Shown here: piece after piece, positions 1-8,267 of the stretch
Layout of the letters: the number at the start of each line of letters is the position of its first letter
Numbering within the stretch: position 1 is the first letter of the stretch
Assembly: GCA_905214925.1 (NCBI GenBank)
Contig: CAJMOB010000013.1
Span: forward strand, 28,941 to 92,940
From: Scybalomonas sp905214925
Lineage (GTDB): Bacteria; Bacillota; Clostridia; Lachnospirales; Lachnospiraceae
DNA: 64,000 bases
Direction of reading: 5' to 3'
Translations under genes and position numbers: made by a program
The notes under the pieces: model-generated
Database searches by the model: none
What the model was told of the DNA's origin: nothing
Seen by the model: only the letters and a program-made list of their open reading frames with translations

Positions 1-825
1 AATTCCAAGAACAATACTGTTTATGAATGCGTAAATGTGAAGGAAGATAGGCATCAAAAACATGAGACGGTCACGTTTTTTATCATATGGCTGATCGTAT
101 TTTGCAAATTTAAACATAATGAAAAAGCAGACAATATAGTTAAAACAAAGCATAAATAATTCAGCAGTTTTTGTGTTCATTTTAAAGAATGGTACCATGT
201 AAAGTAAGAACTGATTGATTGGACTTGCTAATAATATAACAGTAACGAGGATAGATACAAATGGATATACATATCCAATCCATTCCTTTTGATATTTATA
301 ATATAGATAACGTCCGAACTGTACACACATCATAAAGAACAGTACCATTGTTAACCAACCAGAAAAATTGAAGAAAGGAATGTCTACAAATCCGCCTTCG
401 TAATATTTTATCCAATTCCATTGCCCTTCTAAGGAACCTGAAAAATTGTGAATGTCAAAAACGGAGCTTGGATCCAGTGTCATATCCTGAATAGAAGCTA
501 GAACACCAGCACCAAATGGAAGTGCCCAGCAAGGGACGTTAATTCGTTCCATAAGTAACATGACGAAGTAAACAATGACTCCTTCGATAAAAAGAATGGC
601 AAAAGGAACTTTGCCAAACATCATAATTCGATTTACACTGTAATCATAGATACCTGCCCATACACCAATATTTTCAAAGATACCAGCTGTCAGAACATAA
701 CAGAATAACTCTAGCATTCGCTGAATGGAATTTTTTCCTTTTGAAATATGTACAATACAAATGATAAATAAAATAGATGCGATGATTTCATTAATAAACC
801 AACTGATAGGTGTGTCAAAAATCAT
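1..825 (-). CDS. Multi-pass membrane protein, partial (C-terminus beyond window)
   Basis: Open for 275 codons from an ATG at 825 to the window edge, with an AAAGGAG site 11 bases upstream. The protein is very hydrophobic with about seven predicted membrane segments and soluble loops rich in Trp, Tyr and Asn. A central stretch reading DMTLDPSS, then GQWNWIKYYEGG, then FFNFSGW resembles the conserved Asp-Pro / Trp-x-Trp / Asn-Phe-x-Gly-Trp pattern of the DUF422 (CruF-like carotenoid biosynthesis) membrane family. That is a motif match by eye only; no carotenoid genes lie nearby and the substrate is unknown. It is divergent from the TetR gene at 966, so that regulator probably controls it. The gene continues to the left of the window. 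Confidence 0.7.
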   Translation of the reverse strand, partial: MIFDTPISWFINEIIASILFIICIVHISKGKNSIQRMLELFCYVLTAGIFENIGVWAGIYDYSVNRIMMFGKVPFAILFIEGVIVYFVMLLMERINVPCWALPFGAGVLASIQDMTLDPSSVFDIHNFSGSLEGQWNWIKYYEGGFVDIPFFNFSGWLTMVLFFMMCVQFGRYLYYKYQKEWIGYVYPFVSILVTVILLASPINQFLLYMVPFFKMNTKTAELFMLCFNYIVCFFIMFKFAKYDQPYDKKRDRLMFLMPIFLHIYAFINSIVLGI

Positions 826-856
826 AGTGTTGTCTCCTTTATATTTTTTTCTAATA

Positions 857-885
857 TTGACACGTGTCTACGTTATGATTATAAT
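857..885 (+). promoter_or_regulatory. Sigma-A promoter of the tetR gene with overlapping palindromic operator
   Basis: TTGACA (857-862), 17-base spacer, TATAAT (880-885): an exact consensus promoter facing the TetR gene at 966. The perfect palindrome GACACGTGTC (859-868) covers the -35 box, and half-sites GTGTC recur near 811-816 and 940-944 on either side. This fits an autorepressor site in the divergent intergenic region (inference). Confidence 0.65.
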
Positions 886-965
886 CGGATTAAAAAAGAG
901 AAGCAATATATGAAAATAACTTATACATTTTTCAAGAATGTGTCAAAGTAGGTAGGAGGATTGTG

Positions 966-1496
966 ATGTACAAAGGTAAAAATCCCAAAGCACTATTATC
1001 AATTAGTCTGATAACAGAAGCATTTATTAGAGAAATGCATCATAAGAAATATGAGGAAATTAATATAAAAGACCTATGTAAAGAGGCTGATGTGTCAAGG
1101 CAGACTTTTTATAATATCTTTCGTACGAAAGAAGACGTACTGCGGAAGTGTATTGATAATATCTTTGATACCATTTTGAATCAGCGTTCCGATACAGTAG
1201 ATGCGATAGAATCCATTCACATTTTTGTAAAGACGTTTTATGAAAATCGAGATTTTATGGATTTGCTGATTCGGAATCATCTAGAAAAAATTTTAACAGA
1301 GGAATTTGTTTATGCTATTTCAGGGTTATCAAAAAGGGTGGAAAATTCTCAGATAGAGCATTTGGACTACCAGCTGGCGTTTTATGCAGGAGGTTTGACT
1401 CAGATACTCATTCATTGGATGAAGGATGAAGAACGTGTTTCCTCTGATGAGCTAATTGATATATTAGCTAATTGGATCCAATTGCCGTATTTTTAA
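966..1496 (+). CDS. TetR/AcrR family transcriptional regulator
   Basis: A 176-residue protein with an N-terminal helix-turn-helix at about residues 23-50 (KKYEEINIKDLCKEADVSRQ, then TFYNIF), the hallmark of TetR regulators. The C-terminal helical half would bind a ligand and dimerise. Although a GTG at 963 is in frame, the AGGAGG at 954-959 is better placed (6 bases) for the ATG at 966. It sits head to head with the membrane protein gene ending at the left edge, and a palindrome over its own promoter suggests autoregulation plus control of that gene. The overall pattern (short protein, DhaS/YxaF-like spacing) is common in Lachnospiraceae; the ligand is unknown. Confidence 0.85.
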   Translation: MYKGKNPKALLSISLITEAFIREMHHKKYEEINIKDLCKEADVSRQTFYNIFRTKEDVLRKCIDNIFDTILNQRSDTVDAIESIHIFVKTFYENRDFMDLLIRNHLEKILTEEFVYAISGLSKRVENSQIEHLDYQLAFYAGGLTQILIHWMKDEERVSSDELIDILANWIQLPYF

Positions 1497-1764
1497 TTGT
1501 CGAGAATCAAAGTAAAGTTTTGTTAAAGAATAATATTTCAATAGGTTATTTAGTGTGTAGGGATAGAGAGGATGTGATGGTACCTCCAGATTTTCTTATT
1601 GGTAGTTAGTGGCACATTGGTAGGTGTTTTATCTTGGGGGATAGAACCTACCAGTGCCTCTGTGTATTTTTCACAAGTGAAAGAACAGTTTCCGTCTCTT
1701 TTAACATGTGTATCTATCTCATTTGTATGAGTACAACGGATTATAATATCTAATAATTATTCAC
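1497..1764. other. Gene-poor stretch with a hairpin and possible membrane-gene remnant
   Basis: No intact gene. An inverted repeat of 13 pairs with a 2-base bulge (arms 1611-1625 and 1646-1658, 20-base loop) ends in a weak T-rich stretch and could terminate tetR. One plus-strand frame (1578-1730) reads a hydrophobic 50-residue peptide with no start codon, which may be the tail of a decayed membrane gene. A 20-base sequence at 1528-1547 recurs nearly exactly at 8144-8163. Confidence 0.35.
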
Positions 1765-2571
1765 TTATATAGAATTTAAAAAGATTTGATTAAAACAGGA
1801 TAGTTCATCATACATAATACCATGACCAGAGTTTTCTAGTTGATACAGTTTAGACCCTTTTATTTGTTCATGTTGAATGTAGACTAAATCGTTCGTCACT
1901 ACTTGATCTTTTTTGCCGTGAATAATAATAGTTGGAACACGAACAGCCATAAGATCCCTTCTTCCATCCTCATCTCTAAGGGCATAAGCAGACTTTACCG
2001 TGCCGATTCCAGAAGCGGATAGAGCAATGTCCTCAAACCAATTTTTGGCGGCTTCACTCTGTGGAGAAGCAAAAAGCTGGTTATGGCTAAAATCATAAGC
2101 TAGTTGAGGGCGGTCAGTAGAAGCTTGATAAATCAGATCCTCTACTGTATTTCTTGGAAGACCGTATGGAAATCCTGGACGCTGAATCCATGATGGTGCA
2201 GCAGCAGAGAGCAGCAGTAGTTTTGTCACACCATATCCGCGGTAGCGGTTCATATATCTTAAAACAATCGCTCCGCCCATAGAAAACCCCACAAGTGTTA
2301 AATTTGAAAGATTTAAGGCGGAGATGACACAATGAATATCATCAGCCATTTGGTCATAACAATAGCCTGCAGATGGAGCATCAGAGTTTCCAAAACCGCG
2401 TAAATCAATGGCGACAACCCGATAGCCTTGATCGGTCATACACCGAATTTGATATTCATAAATTTTATGAGATAAAGGCCAGCCATGAACTAAAAAGACT
2501 GCTTTTGAACCACAAGGATTATAGTCATAGACCGCCAATTTCACTCCGTCTGTGGAAGAAATAAAAAACAT
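1765..2571 (-). CDS. Alpha/beta hydrolase (esterase/haloperoxidase-like)
   Basis: A 268-residue cytoplasmic alpha/beta hydrolase. The oxyanion-hole motif HGWP is at residues 29-32, the nucleophile elbow GFSMGG places Ser97, the acid is probably Asp222 in HGKKDQVV, and the catalytic His is His250 in NSGHG, so the full triad is present. The motif order and length match the haloperoxidase/arylesterase branch of the superfamily; the physiological substrate cannot be read from sequence. It has no operon partner: the upstream gene on the same strand ends at 2638 and a 22-base inverted repeat lies between, in the promoter region. No signal peptide is visible. Confidence 0.85.
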   Translation of the reverse strand: MFFISSTDGVKLAVYDYNPCGSKAVFLVHGWPLSHKIYEYQIRCMTDQGYRVVAIDLRGFGNSDAPSAGYCYDQMADDIHCVISALNLSNLTLVGFSMGGAIVLRYMNRYRGYGVTKLLLLSAAAPSWIQRPGFPYGLPRNTVEDLIYQASTDRPQLAYDFSHNQLFASPQSEAAKNWFEDIALSASGIGTVKSAYALRDEDGRRDLMAVRVPTIIIHGKKDQVVTNDLVYIQHEQIKGSKLYQLENSGHGIMYDELSCFNQIFLNSI

Positions 2572-2604
2572 AAATACCTACCATATAGTTATCATTATAA
2601 TAGT

Positions 2605-2626
2605 ATACTCTCAATTGAAAGAGTAT
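2605..2626. promoter_or_regulatory. Candidate operator upstream of the hydrolase gene
   Basis: Inverted repeat ATACTCT-N8-AGAGTAT lies just upstream of a TATAAT-like -10 (read on the minus strand) for the hydrolase gene starting at 2571. Size and place suit a dimeric regulator site; no regulator is assigned. Confidence 0.35.
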
Positions 2627-2637
2627 GTTAGCAAAAA

Positions 2638-3069
2638 TTAAAAACGAGGCTCTTTTTCTGGTAGATCGATAAAGTAGAAAACAATTGCCGCTAATAAGAA
2701 ACAAGTGCCTAAAAACCAATAGAGCCTATCGTATTCGGTAAAGCGTCCAGAAATATTGATAATGCCTCTTATGAGACAGCCGTTGATAAAAATAGCGATT
2801 CCAGAATTCCAAAGATTATAACTTCTTCGGCCAAGAGTTTTTGTGAATCCTTTATCATAGGCTAGCAAAGAGAGAAGAGTTCCACCGATAAGAGGAAATA
2901 AAAACATGGCTCTCATATAGGTAGAATGTTCTCCATAGCTGTAGTGTTCATAAATAAGCGTAAAAATAATACAAAAAATAGAGATTCCGAAATAAAAAAG
3001 AGCAGTTTTTCTTAGGTGAATTTGTTCTTGCTTTGTATTTTGCTTAGTATCCAATGTATACAATATCAC
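2638..3069 (-). CDS. Small membrane protein of unknown function
   Basis: A 143-residue protein with four predicted membrane helices (roughly residues 24-42, 52-70, 85-103 and 116-134) and short charged ends. It starts with GTG at 3069, inside the end of the upstream NAGPA-domain gene (26-base overlap), with an AAAGG ribosome site 7 bases ahead, so translation is probably coupled. I do not recognise a family. The position as third gene of a glycosyltransferase/NAGPA operon suggests a role in assembling or modifying a cell-surface glycan, which is inference from context only. Confidence 0.7.
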   Translation of the reverse strand: MILYTLDTKQNTKQEQIHLRKTALFYFGISIFCIIFTLIYEHYSYGEHSTYMRAMFLFPLIGGTLLSLLAYDKGFTKTLGRRSYNLWNSGIAIFINGCLIRGIINISGRFTEYDRLYWFLGTCFLLAAIVFYFIDLPEKEPRF

Positions 3070-3991
3070 TCACCGACCTTTCTGAAATTTTCCTACCATT
3101 TGTAGTAGGATTATTAATGATCTGACCGTTAAAATACATGGTAGAAGAACCACCGCCGTCTAGGTTATAGGCAGTTGAACATCCATATTCTTGCATGATA
3201 TCTGCTACTTCATATAAAGAAAGCCCTTCACTTTCGCTAGTTCTTCCATCCGATACTAAAACAATATAATGAAGAGAATCAACGATTCCAATAGCCGTTC
3301 TTGGGTTAGAAGACATAGCCCTTCCAACTTCCTCATGTTCAGATACCGCAATTGTGCTATCCTTTATTAAAGTTGGGCCAAACGCAAACAGATTTGTAAC
3401 ACCATCTTGAAGGAGTTGGCCAGCACTTATTTGTGTCTCATCGATAATACCAAAAGTTCCATCTTGATAAACAACAAGATCTCCATAATCGGAATTGTCT
3501 CTTATCGTGCTTCGATATAAAACACCATTTTTTATGACATATCCTCTATTATTTGCACCGTAATAATCGCCATTAATTGCAAAAATAGCATTTTTTTCTT
3601 CGGCAAGCTCGGATGTCTTTTCTGTAATATTTGTACCGAATGTATTTTGTGTAAGAGCAGTTTTTAAATAATCGGCAGAAGATAAAGTAATATCGGCCAC
3701 ATAAACGGTAGTATCGTATTTTCGAAAGGCTTCTAATGAGATTTGAATGTTGTCATCTTGATAAGATGTCTCTGTGATTGTGGCATCTTGTGAATCGCTG
3801 TCGGTATCCATATTTGTATCTGTATTGCTATCAGTATTAGTATCAATATCAGTAGTATTAGGTTGTTCTGTGACGGATGAAATCGCAGAAGGAATAATAA
3901 ATGTTTTTAGCAGAACACCTGCATCTAATAGTAGTAATAATAGGGAAAAGATGCCTGCATATACAAAAGGTTTTTTTAATCGTTTTATCAT
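3044..3991 (-). CDS. NAGPA-domain (phosphodiester glycosidase family) exported protein
   Basis: A 315-residue protein with an N-terminal membrane anchor (about residues 10-35), an Asp/Thr/Asn-rich low-complexity linker (about 43-70) and a C-terminal domain with the marks of the phosphodiester glycosidase (NAGPA/DUF2233) family: INGDYY, NPRTAIG and the terminal GGGSSTM. Family members act on exopolysaccharide or GlcNAc phosphodiester linkages outside the membrane. The linker suggests the domain is held away from the membrane in the wall. It is the middle gene of a minus-strand trio, 21 bases after the glycosyltransferase gene and overlapping the next gene. Substrate unknown. Confidence 0.85.
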   Translation of the reverse strand: MIKRLKKPFVYAGIFSLLLLLLDAGVLLKTFIIPSAISSVTEQPNTTDIDTNTDSNTDTNMDTDSDSQDATITETSYQDDNIQISLEAFRKYDTTVYVADITLSSADYLKTALTQNTFGTNITEKTSELAEEKNAIFAINGDYYGANNRGYVIKNGVLYRSTIRDNSDYGDLVVYQDGTFGIIDETQISAGQLLQDGVTNLFAFGPTLIKDSTIAVSEHEEVGRAMSSNPRTAIGIVDSLHYIVLVSDGRTSESEGLSLYEVADIMQEYGCSTAYNLDGGGSSTMYFNGQIINNPTTNGRKISERSVSDIVYIGY

Positions 3992-4012
3992 AAGATAAAG
4001 CCTCCTCTAAAA

Positions 4013-5059
4013 TTAATTGGAATGCTGTTTTAGAAAGATAAAGTGTTTTTGAATACTCCAGCTTAAGAGGAATAAGAGGAGTTCTGCAATAAGTTTAGCA
4101 AAATATAAATTGCCAATACCGAATTGATTCAATAAAAGAAGGATGCAAGTGTTTAACACTAGAATACTACAAGCTAAAAGAGCATATTTACTGCCTGTTG
4201 TAAAAACACTTTGGTTATCTTTAAAAACAAATTTTTTATTTAAGCAATAATTGACTGTGGCACTGCATAGTCTTGCCATTACGTTGGCTATAATAAGCCG
4301 GACTTCTGATGGAATGGGAGCTAATAGGAAAATCAAAAGGGCATATCCAATATAGTCCACACAAAATCCAATCATAGAAGACATAGCAAATTTGAAAATT
4401 TCTTTGTAAATTTTTATGGCATCTTTCAATGGATGAAAATGAGAAGAACGATTCCCATCAATATAAACGGTTTTAATTGGAACCCCTTTAATCGGAATTT
4501 TCTTTGCTCCTTCCAGAAGAACATTCATTTCATATTCATATCGTTCTCCTTGTATGGAACATAAAAATGGCAAAAGCTCTGTTGAAAAGGCTCGAAGCCC
4601 ACATTGGGTATCATTTAATGATAGACCAGTAGAAAGAGAAAATACGTATTTTGTTATTGTATTTCCAAAGCGACTTCGAAAGGGAACGTTTCCTGTAAAA
4701 TATCGTTCTCCCGTGATCAAAGTATTTGGATTGTCTTCACAGGCTTTGCCTACTTTAAAAATATCAAGGGGAGTGTGTTGTCCATCAGAATCGGCAGTGA
4801 TTACAATTCCCTCCCCAAGTGTGTTTTTTATGTTTGTGATATACGAAAAAGCAGTTTTTAATGACCTACCTTTTCCATAATTTTGTTTATGGCATAATAC
4901 CGTACTAAACTGACTAGCAGCTTCGAAAATAGGATTATAAGAAGAAGCGCTTCCATCATTTACGACAAGAATCGTAAGAGATTGATATGTCTGTAAGTCT
5001 TTTAGTAAGTTTAACAATTTTTCGTCTGGTTCATATGCGGGTATCACTAAATATCGCAT
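4013..5059 (-). CDS. Family 2 glycosyltransferase fused to GtrA-like membrane domain
   Basis: A 348-residue fusion. Residues about 1-215 are a GT-A fold transferase of the polyprenyl-phosphate sugar type: VIPAYEPDE near the start, VVNDGS, then DSDGQH as the metal-binding DxD, and TQCGLRAF. Residues about 225-345 form four membrane helices of the GtrA (PF04138) family, thought to flip or bind polyprenyl-linked sugars. The ATG at 5059 is chosen because AGGAGGT sits 8 bases upstream; a start further upstream at 5095 has no such site. Together with the NAGPA-domain gene it forms a likely operon for decorating a surface polymer. The fusion of the two domains is known in Firmicutes. Confidence 0.85.
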   Translation of the reverse strand: MRYLVIPAYEPDEKLLNLLKDLQTYQSLTILVVNDGSASSYNPIFEAASQFSTVLCHKQNYGKGRSLKTAFSYITNIKNTLGEGIVITADSDGQHTPLDIFKVGKACEDNPNTLITGERYFTGNVPFRSRFGNTITKYVFSLSTGLSLNDTQCGLRAFSTELLPFLCSIQGERYEYEMNVLLEGAKKIPIKGVPIKTVYIDGNRSSHFHPLKDAIKIYKEIFKFAMSSMIGFCVDYIGYALLIFLLAPIPSEVRLIIANVMARLCSATVNYCLNKKFVFKDNQSVFTTGSKYALLACSILVLNTCILLLLNQFGIGNLYFAKLIAELLLFLLSWSIQKHFIFLKQHSN

Positions 5060-5205
5060 GGATTTCCACCTCCTAAAGTACATACAGTTTAACATGGCTA
5101 CTTTAAATGAACTTAAAAAACAGAAATATTATTTATGGGAATACAAGTGAGTGTAAGATTTTGGATTTAAAAAGAGCGGAAAGTTCCGTACGAACATAGT
5201 GAGAA

Positions 5206-5246
5206 ACCACCCTATTAATTTTGAGATAATGGGTTGATAGGGTGGT
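5206..5246. terminator. Hairpin between the flavoprotein and glycosyltransferase genes
   Basis: Ten-pair stem ACCACCCTAT / ATAGGGTGGT with a 21-base loop, lying after the minus-strand gene that ends at 5306. Only a short T-run follows on the minus strand, so termination is likely but not certain. Confidence 0.4.
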
Positions 5247-5305
5247 GAATGCTGAAAATTATGGATGAATGTTGAAATTATTACATTATGAAATATTTTC
5301 TATCA

Positions 5306-5977
5306 TTACATCCCTAAAAAAGACACATATTCATTCACAGACATAAGTGGCATATTTAAATCGTCTTGAGTATTACTTGATATTCCTCCATATAAGACCA
5401 TTTCTTTTCCGGCTTCTTCTACACTTTGTAGCCAAGTTTCAACTTTTTTTATAATTTTTGGGTCTTTACTTTTAAGTAATTTTCCACAGTTTCGATAAAT
5501 TTCAAGAGATGGATTACAACAGGCAACCGAAGCGTGCAAAACATTAAAGTTATTTTCTCCTGGGAAACCGCAGTTAGATAAAACAATAAATTTTTGATTT
5601 TTTATTTTACTATCTTGTAGATCAAAGTTTCCTTGATTCTCTATAAGGAGAGGACTTTTTAAAGGTATAAGACGATCAACAAAATTTTTTAATAATGCAG
5701 TCATATTCCAAGTATAGATAGGAGTAGCAAAACACACAATATCTGACTCATTATAATATTTTAAAAGTTGCTCCATGTCATCGGATAATATACATTTTCC
5801 AGGTGTTTTAAACCAACAAGAAAAGCATCCTTGGCATTGAAGTATTTTATAATCTTTTAAAAATATATTTTCTATTTGAGCACCTCCTTGTTTGGCACCT
5901 TTTAGAAATGAGTTTGCTATAACATTGGTTGCACTAGCTTTCCCAGCGGGACTTCCGTTAAATACAGTTACTTTCAT
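5306..5977 (-). CDS. Iron-sulfur flavoprotein-like NAD(P)H-dependent oxidoreductase
   Basis: A 223-residue flavodoxin-fold protein. The FMN phosphate loop is at the N-terminus (VFNGSPAGKAS), and FATPIYTWNMTALLKNFVDR is the second FMN-contact motif of the FMN_red family. Cysteines 48, 51, 54 and 62 form a C-x2-C-x2-C-x7-C pattern, the compact cluster-binding motif of iron-sulfur flavoproteins, so a [4Fe-4S] cluster near the flavin is likely. Such proteins shuttle electrons or reduce quinones and oxidants in anaerobes. The gene stands alone, with an ATG start and the ribosome site GAGGAGAAC upstream. Confidence 0.82.
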   Translation of the reverse strand: MKVTVFNGSPAGKASATNVIANSFLKGAKQGGAQIENIFLKDYKILQCQGCFSCWFKTPGKCILSDDMEQLLKYYNESDIVCFATPIYTWNMTALLKNFVDRLIPLKSPLLIENQGNFDLQDSKIKNQKFIVLSNCGFPGENNFNVLHASVACCNPSLEIYRNCGKLLKSKDPKIIKKVETWLQSVEEAGKEMVLYGGISSNTQDDLNMPLMSVNEYVSFLGM

Positions 5978-6399
5978 TTTTATTGTTCTCCTCGTATTAT
6001 TTCTATTTAAATAAACTATGATAAATTGTGATACCAGAAAAACATACCATTTTAATTAAAGTGTGACAATCTACGCATCGTAGAGTTGGAGGTCGTTTGG
6101 GAATAAAAAGATATATTTTAATCAGGTGTATTAGGAAAGGAGTGGAAAATTCTAAATAGAATGAATGGGCTTGCGTTGATAATATATGTCATTATAGACA
6201 AGTTCAAATCTTTGCACTTGTTTATAGTATGGTTCTCTAGAACAGTAGCAAATACGTAAGAGAAAAATAGTAAGAGTATTGTGTTGATAAGTAGATAGTG
6301 ATTTGATACAATTGAATTAATATATCAATTGGAATTTGGGAGGAATAGGAGTGGTACAGAAGGTTGGAAAAAAATGAGATATTTAGGAGTGATTCGATT
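5978..6399. other. Intergenic region with shared leader module
   Basis: No gene seen. A small inverted repeat CTACG-CAT-CGTAG lies near 6071-6083. The right part (about 6270-6352) is a leader that recurs at about 12565-12630 and, in part, at 10185-10232; see the repeat entries. Confidence 0.4.
6270..6352 (+). repeat. Shared promoter/leader module, copy 1
   Basis: Contains AAGAGTATTGTGTTGATAAG, then ATAGTGATTTGATACAATTG, then an A/T-rich run and GGGAGGA. TTGATA (6284-6289) and TACAAT (about 6306-6311) could be the promoter boxes. About 60 bases align with 12565-12630 at roughly four in five positions by eye. Confidence 0.5.
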
Positions 6400-6726
6400 A
6401 TGAAAAAATATGTTAAAGAAATAATAATCCTACTAATTCAGTTGTTAATATTCTATATGTTGCCTTTGCTTGCTGGACCTACTGATGCAATGGGAATGGT
6501 GTTTTTGATTATTTTATCAACATTTATATTATCTACTTTAATAGGAGGCGTATCAAATGAAAAAGTAAAATACCTTTATCCAGTTGTAATAGCAATGCTT
6601 TTTATTCCATCCGTGTTTATTTACTATAACGAAAGTGCGTTTATCCATTCCGTTTGGTATTTTGTTGTTTCTACCATTGGAATGTTAATAGGAACAATCG
6701 CAAATAAATTGATAGGTAAAAGATAA
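6400..6726 (+). CDS. Small four-helix membrane protein, unknown
   Basis: A 108-residue, highly hydrophobic protein with four predicted membrane helices separated by very short loops. The ATG at 6400 is chosen over an in-frame TTG at 6364 because AGGAG lies 10 bases upstream and the encoded protein then starts with MKKYVKE followed directly by a helix. No family recognised. It is preceded by the leader module shared with other small genes of this zone and followed by a hairpin terminator (6755-6802), so it is a single-gene unit. Confidence 0.65.
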   Translation: MKKYVKEIIILLIQLLIFYMLPLLAGPTDAMGMVFLIILSTFILSTLIGGVSNEKVKYLYPVVIAMLFIPSVFIYYNESAFIHSVWYFVVSTIGMLIGTIANKLIGKR

Positions 6727-6754
6727 ATTCCAGTTGATTTCTAACAATCCTAAG

Positions 6755-6802
6755 AACTCTCTCTTCTGTCATGCTTTTATACTTCAACAGAAGAGAGAGT
6801 TT
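6755..6802 (+). terminator. Terminator hairpin, also a dispersed repeat
   Basis: Stem of 15 pairs (6755-6769 with 6787-6801) ending in TTT. The whole unit, including the loop text TTTTATACTTC, is closely matched at 13118-13164. Confidence 0.75.
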
Positions 6803-6980
6803 CTCTATATTCAGAAGAATGGAAATACTTGGTGAATAATTACTTTTTAGTTAAGTGTGATGTTAGCGGATATTGTACAGAAAAGTAATCTTATGGGAAG
6901 AAACCTAAAAAGAAACAATAGAAAATAATAGAGATGAAGCTAGTTTTTTATTCGGAAAATGTAAAAAGAATTCCCTTACT

Positions 6981-7026
6981 AAATATAGCAATGAATAAAA
7001 ATAGAATGTTCATTGCTATATTTTTT
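6981..7026 (+). terminator. Intrinsic terminator
   Basis: AAATATAGCAATGAA (6981-6995) pairs with TTCATTGCTATATTT (7009-7023), followed by T residues. It lies just ahead of the small gene at 7080 and isolates it from upstream transcription. Confidence 0.75.
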
Positions 7027-7079
7027 TGACTATTTATGGTATAATTTGTTAAATTGAAATTTGTATGGGAGGATAAATT

Positions 7080-7247
7080 ATGGGTAAAACAATATGTTCT
7101 ATTGTGATAATGGTGATTGCAGCCTTCATAGGGTTGTTTTTGGGAGCTTCCTTAGGGGATGTGGTTGGAGGAATGATTCTATTGGCACTTATCGCAGGCA
7201 TCGGTTGTATTGTGTATGCAATTGAGAGCTTGAATCAAAAAGAATAA
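7080..7247 (+). CDS. 55-residue two-helix membrane peptide
   Basis: Begins MGKTICSIVIMVIAAFIG and is almost entirely two glycine-rich membrane helices (about residues 5-24 and 28-48) with a short polar tail LNQKE. The ATG follows GGGAGG by 7 bases, and an extended -10 (TGGTATAAT, 7037-7045) lies just upstream, so expression is likely. Composition is like small glycine-zipper or holin/toxin-like peptides, but no family is recognised. It precedes the peptidase E gene by 49 bases and may share its transcript. Confidence 0.6.
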   Translation: MGKTICSIVIMVIAAFIGLFLGASLGDVVGGMILLALIAGIGCIVYAIESLNQKE

Positions 7248-7296
7248 CAACTTCCAGCTTATAAAGAAGTAAAAAAGATTTTAAGGAGAGAAGGAA

Positions 7297-7941
7297 ATGA
7301 GCATCTATATATTAACAAGTTGGTTTCCAAATGGTTTCAATAATGAAATAGCACAATTAATGAAAAAGTTTATAAAAAGAAGAACAAAATTTGCTTTCAT
7401 TGCATCAGAGTTTGAGAAAAATCATGAAAAGACAGATCAGTATTTTGAAGAAGTTTTAGGATTGTTCCAAAATATAGGGATTGATTTTGAAAAATCATAT
7501 GTGGTAGATGGAAGAATGGAAAAAGAAGTGGCAAAAGATATTGTGAGATCGGCAGATGTAGTCTGGTTAGCAGGCGGAGATACACCAACAGAATATCAAT
7601 ACTTATTAAAATACGAGTTGATAGATATTTTGAGAGAACATTCAGGAGTGATTATTGGAATGAGTGCAGGAAGTATTAATTTAACAAAAATGGCGATCTG
7701 TACGTTGGCCTGTGGGCATGACAAACAGGAAATGTATGAAGGGATTGGCTGTGTAGGGTTTTCTGTTGAACCTCATTTTAATGTTAATAAAGTTTCAAAA
7801 GAATTATTGGAGCTGTCAAAACAATATATTATTTATGGATTGTGTGATGAAAGTCTGATTTTGTGTGAAGGGAAAACGATAATATTTCTAGGAGAAGTTT
7901 ATCAGATTATAGATGGGACTGTAAAACAGATTTCAGTATAG
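7297..7941 (+). CDS. Peptidase E-like protein (family S51, class I glutamine amidotransferase fold)
   Basis: A 214-residue protein with the S51 features: AGGDTP at residues 92-97, GMSAGS with the nucleophile Ser123, and EPHFN with His160. S51 enzymes of the peptidase E type cleave Asp-X dipeptides, but many Firmicutes homologues have unknown targets. The ATG follows AAGGAGAG. It is the intact member of a set: fragments of a second copy lie at 8698-8838 and of a third near 10998-11046, so the gene has been duplicated and lost locally. A terminator-like hairpin follows the stop. Confidence 0.85.
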   Translation: MSIYILTSWFPNGFNNEIAQLMKKFIKRRTKFAFIASEFEKNHEKTDQYFEEVLGLFQNIGIDFEKSYVVDGRMEKEVAKDIVRSADVVWLAGGDTPTEYQYLLKYELIDILREHSGVIIGMSAGSINLTKMAICTLACGHDKQEMYEGIGCVGFSVEPHFNVNKVSKELLELSKQYIIYGLCDESLILCEGKTIIFLGEVYQIIDGTVKQISV

Positions 7942-7999
7942 AGCAGATATTAAATACAGAACTGAAGTTAGCGGTCAATTCATTTCTGCTCAGTTTTTC
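7941..7999 (+). terminator. Probable terminator after the peptidase E gene
   Basis: GAGCAGA (7941-7947) pairs with TCTGCTC (7985-7991) around a nested GAACTGA/TCAATTC pairing, followed by AGTTTTTCTT. Confidence 0.55.
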
Positions 8000-8267
8000 T
8001 TGATATGTGAAGAATGGAAGAAATTCTTTTTAATAGATGATATTAAATTCTATTGTTAAATTGTAAGGAAGGAAAATAAGTGTTTTCACAGATTATCAAA
8101 ATATAATTAGATTAAGAGATATTCCAAGAAAAGAGCCTATTGAAGAGTAATATTTCAATAGGTTGATTCTTTTGTATACAAGTATTGGGGTAAAAAGAAG
8201 GGGATATGGATAAGGAAAATCAAAATCATAGAATAGATCTAATGAAATTAGAATTTGGAGGGTACAT
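8000..8267. other. Spacer ahead of the 140-aa orphan
   Basis: No gene. A hairpin CCTATTGAA / TTCAATAGG lies at about 8137-8162; its right half with flank (8144-8163) is repeated at 1528-1547. The last 25 bases resemble the A/T-rich ribosome-site leader seen before other genes of this zone. Confidence 0.35.
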
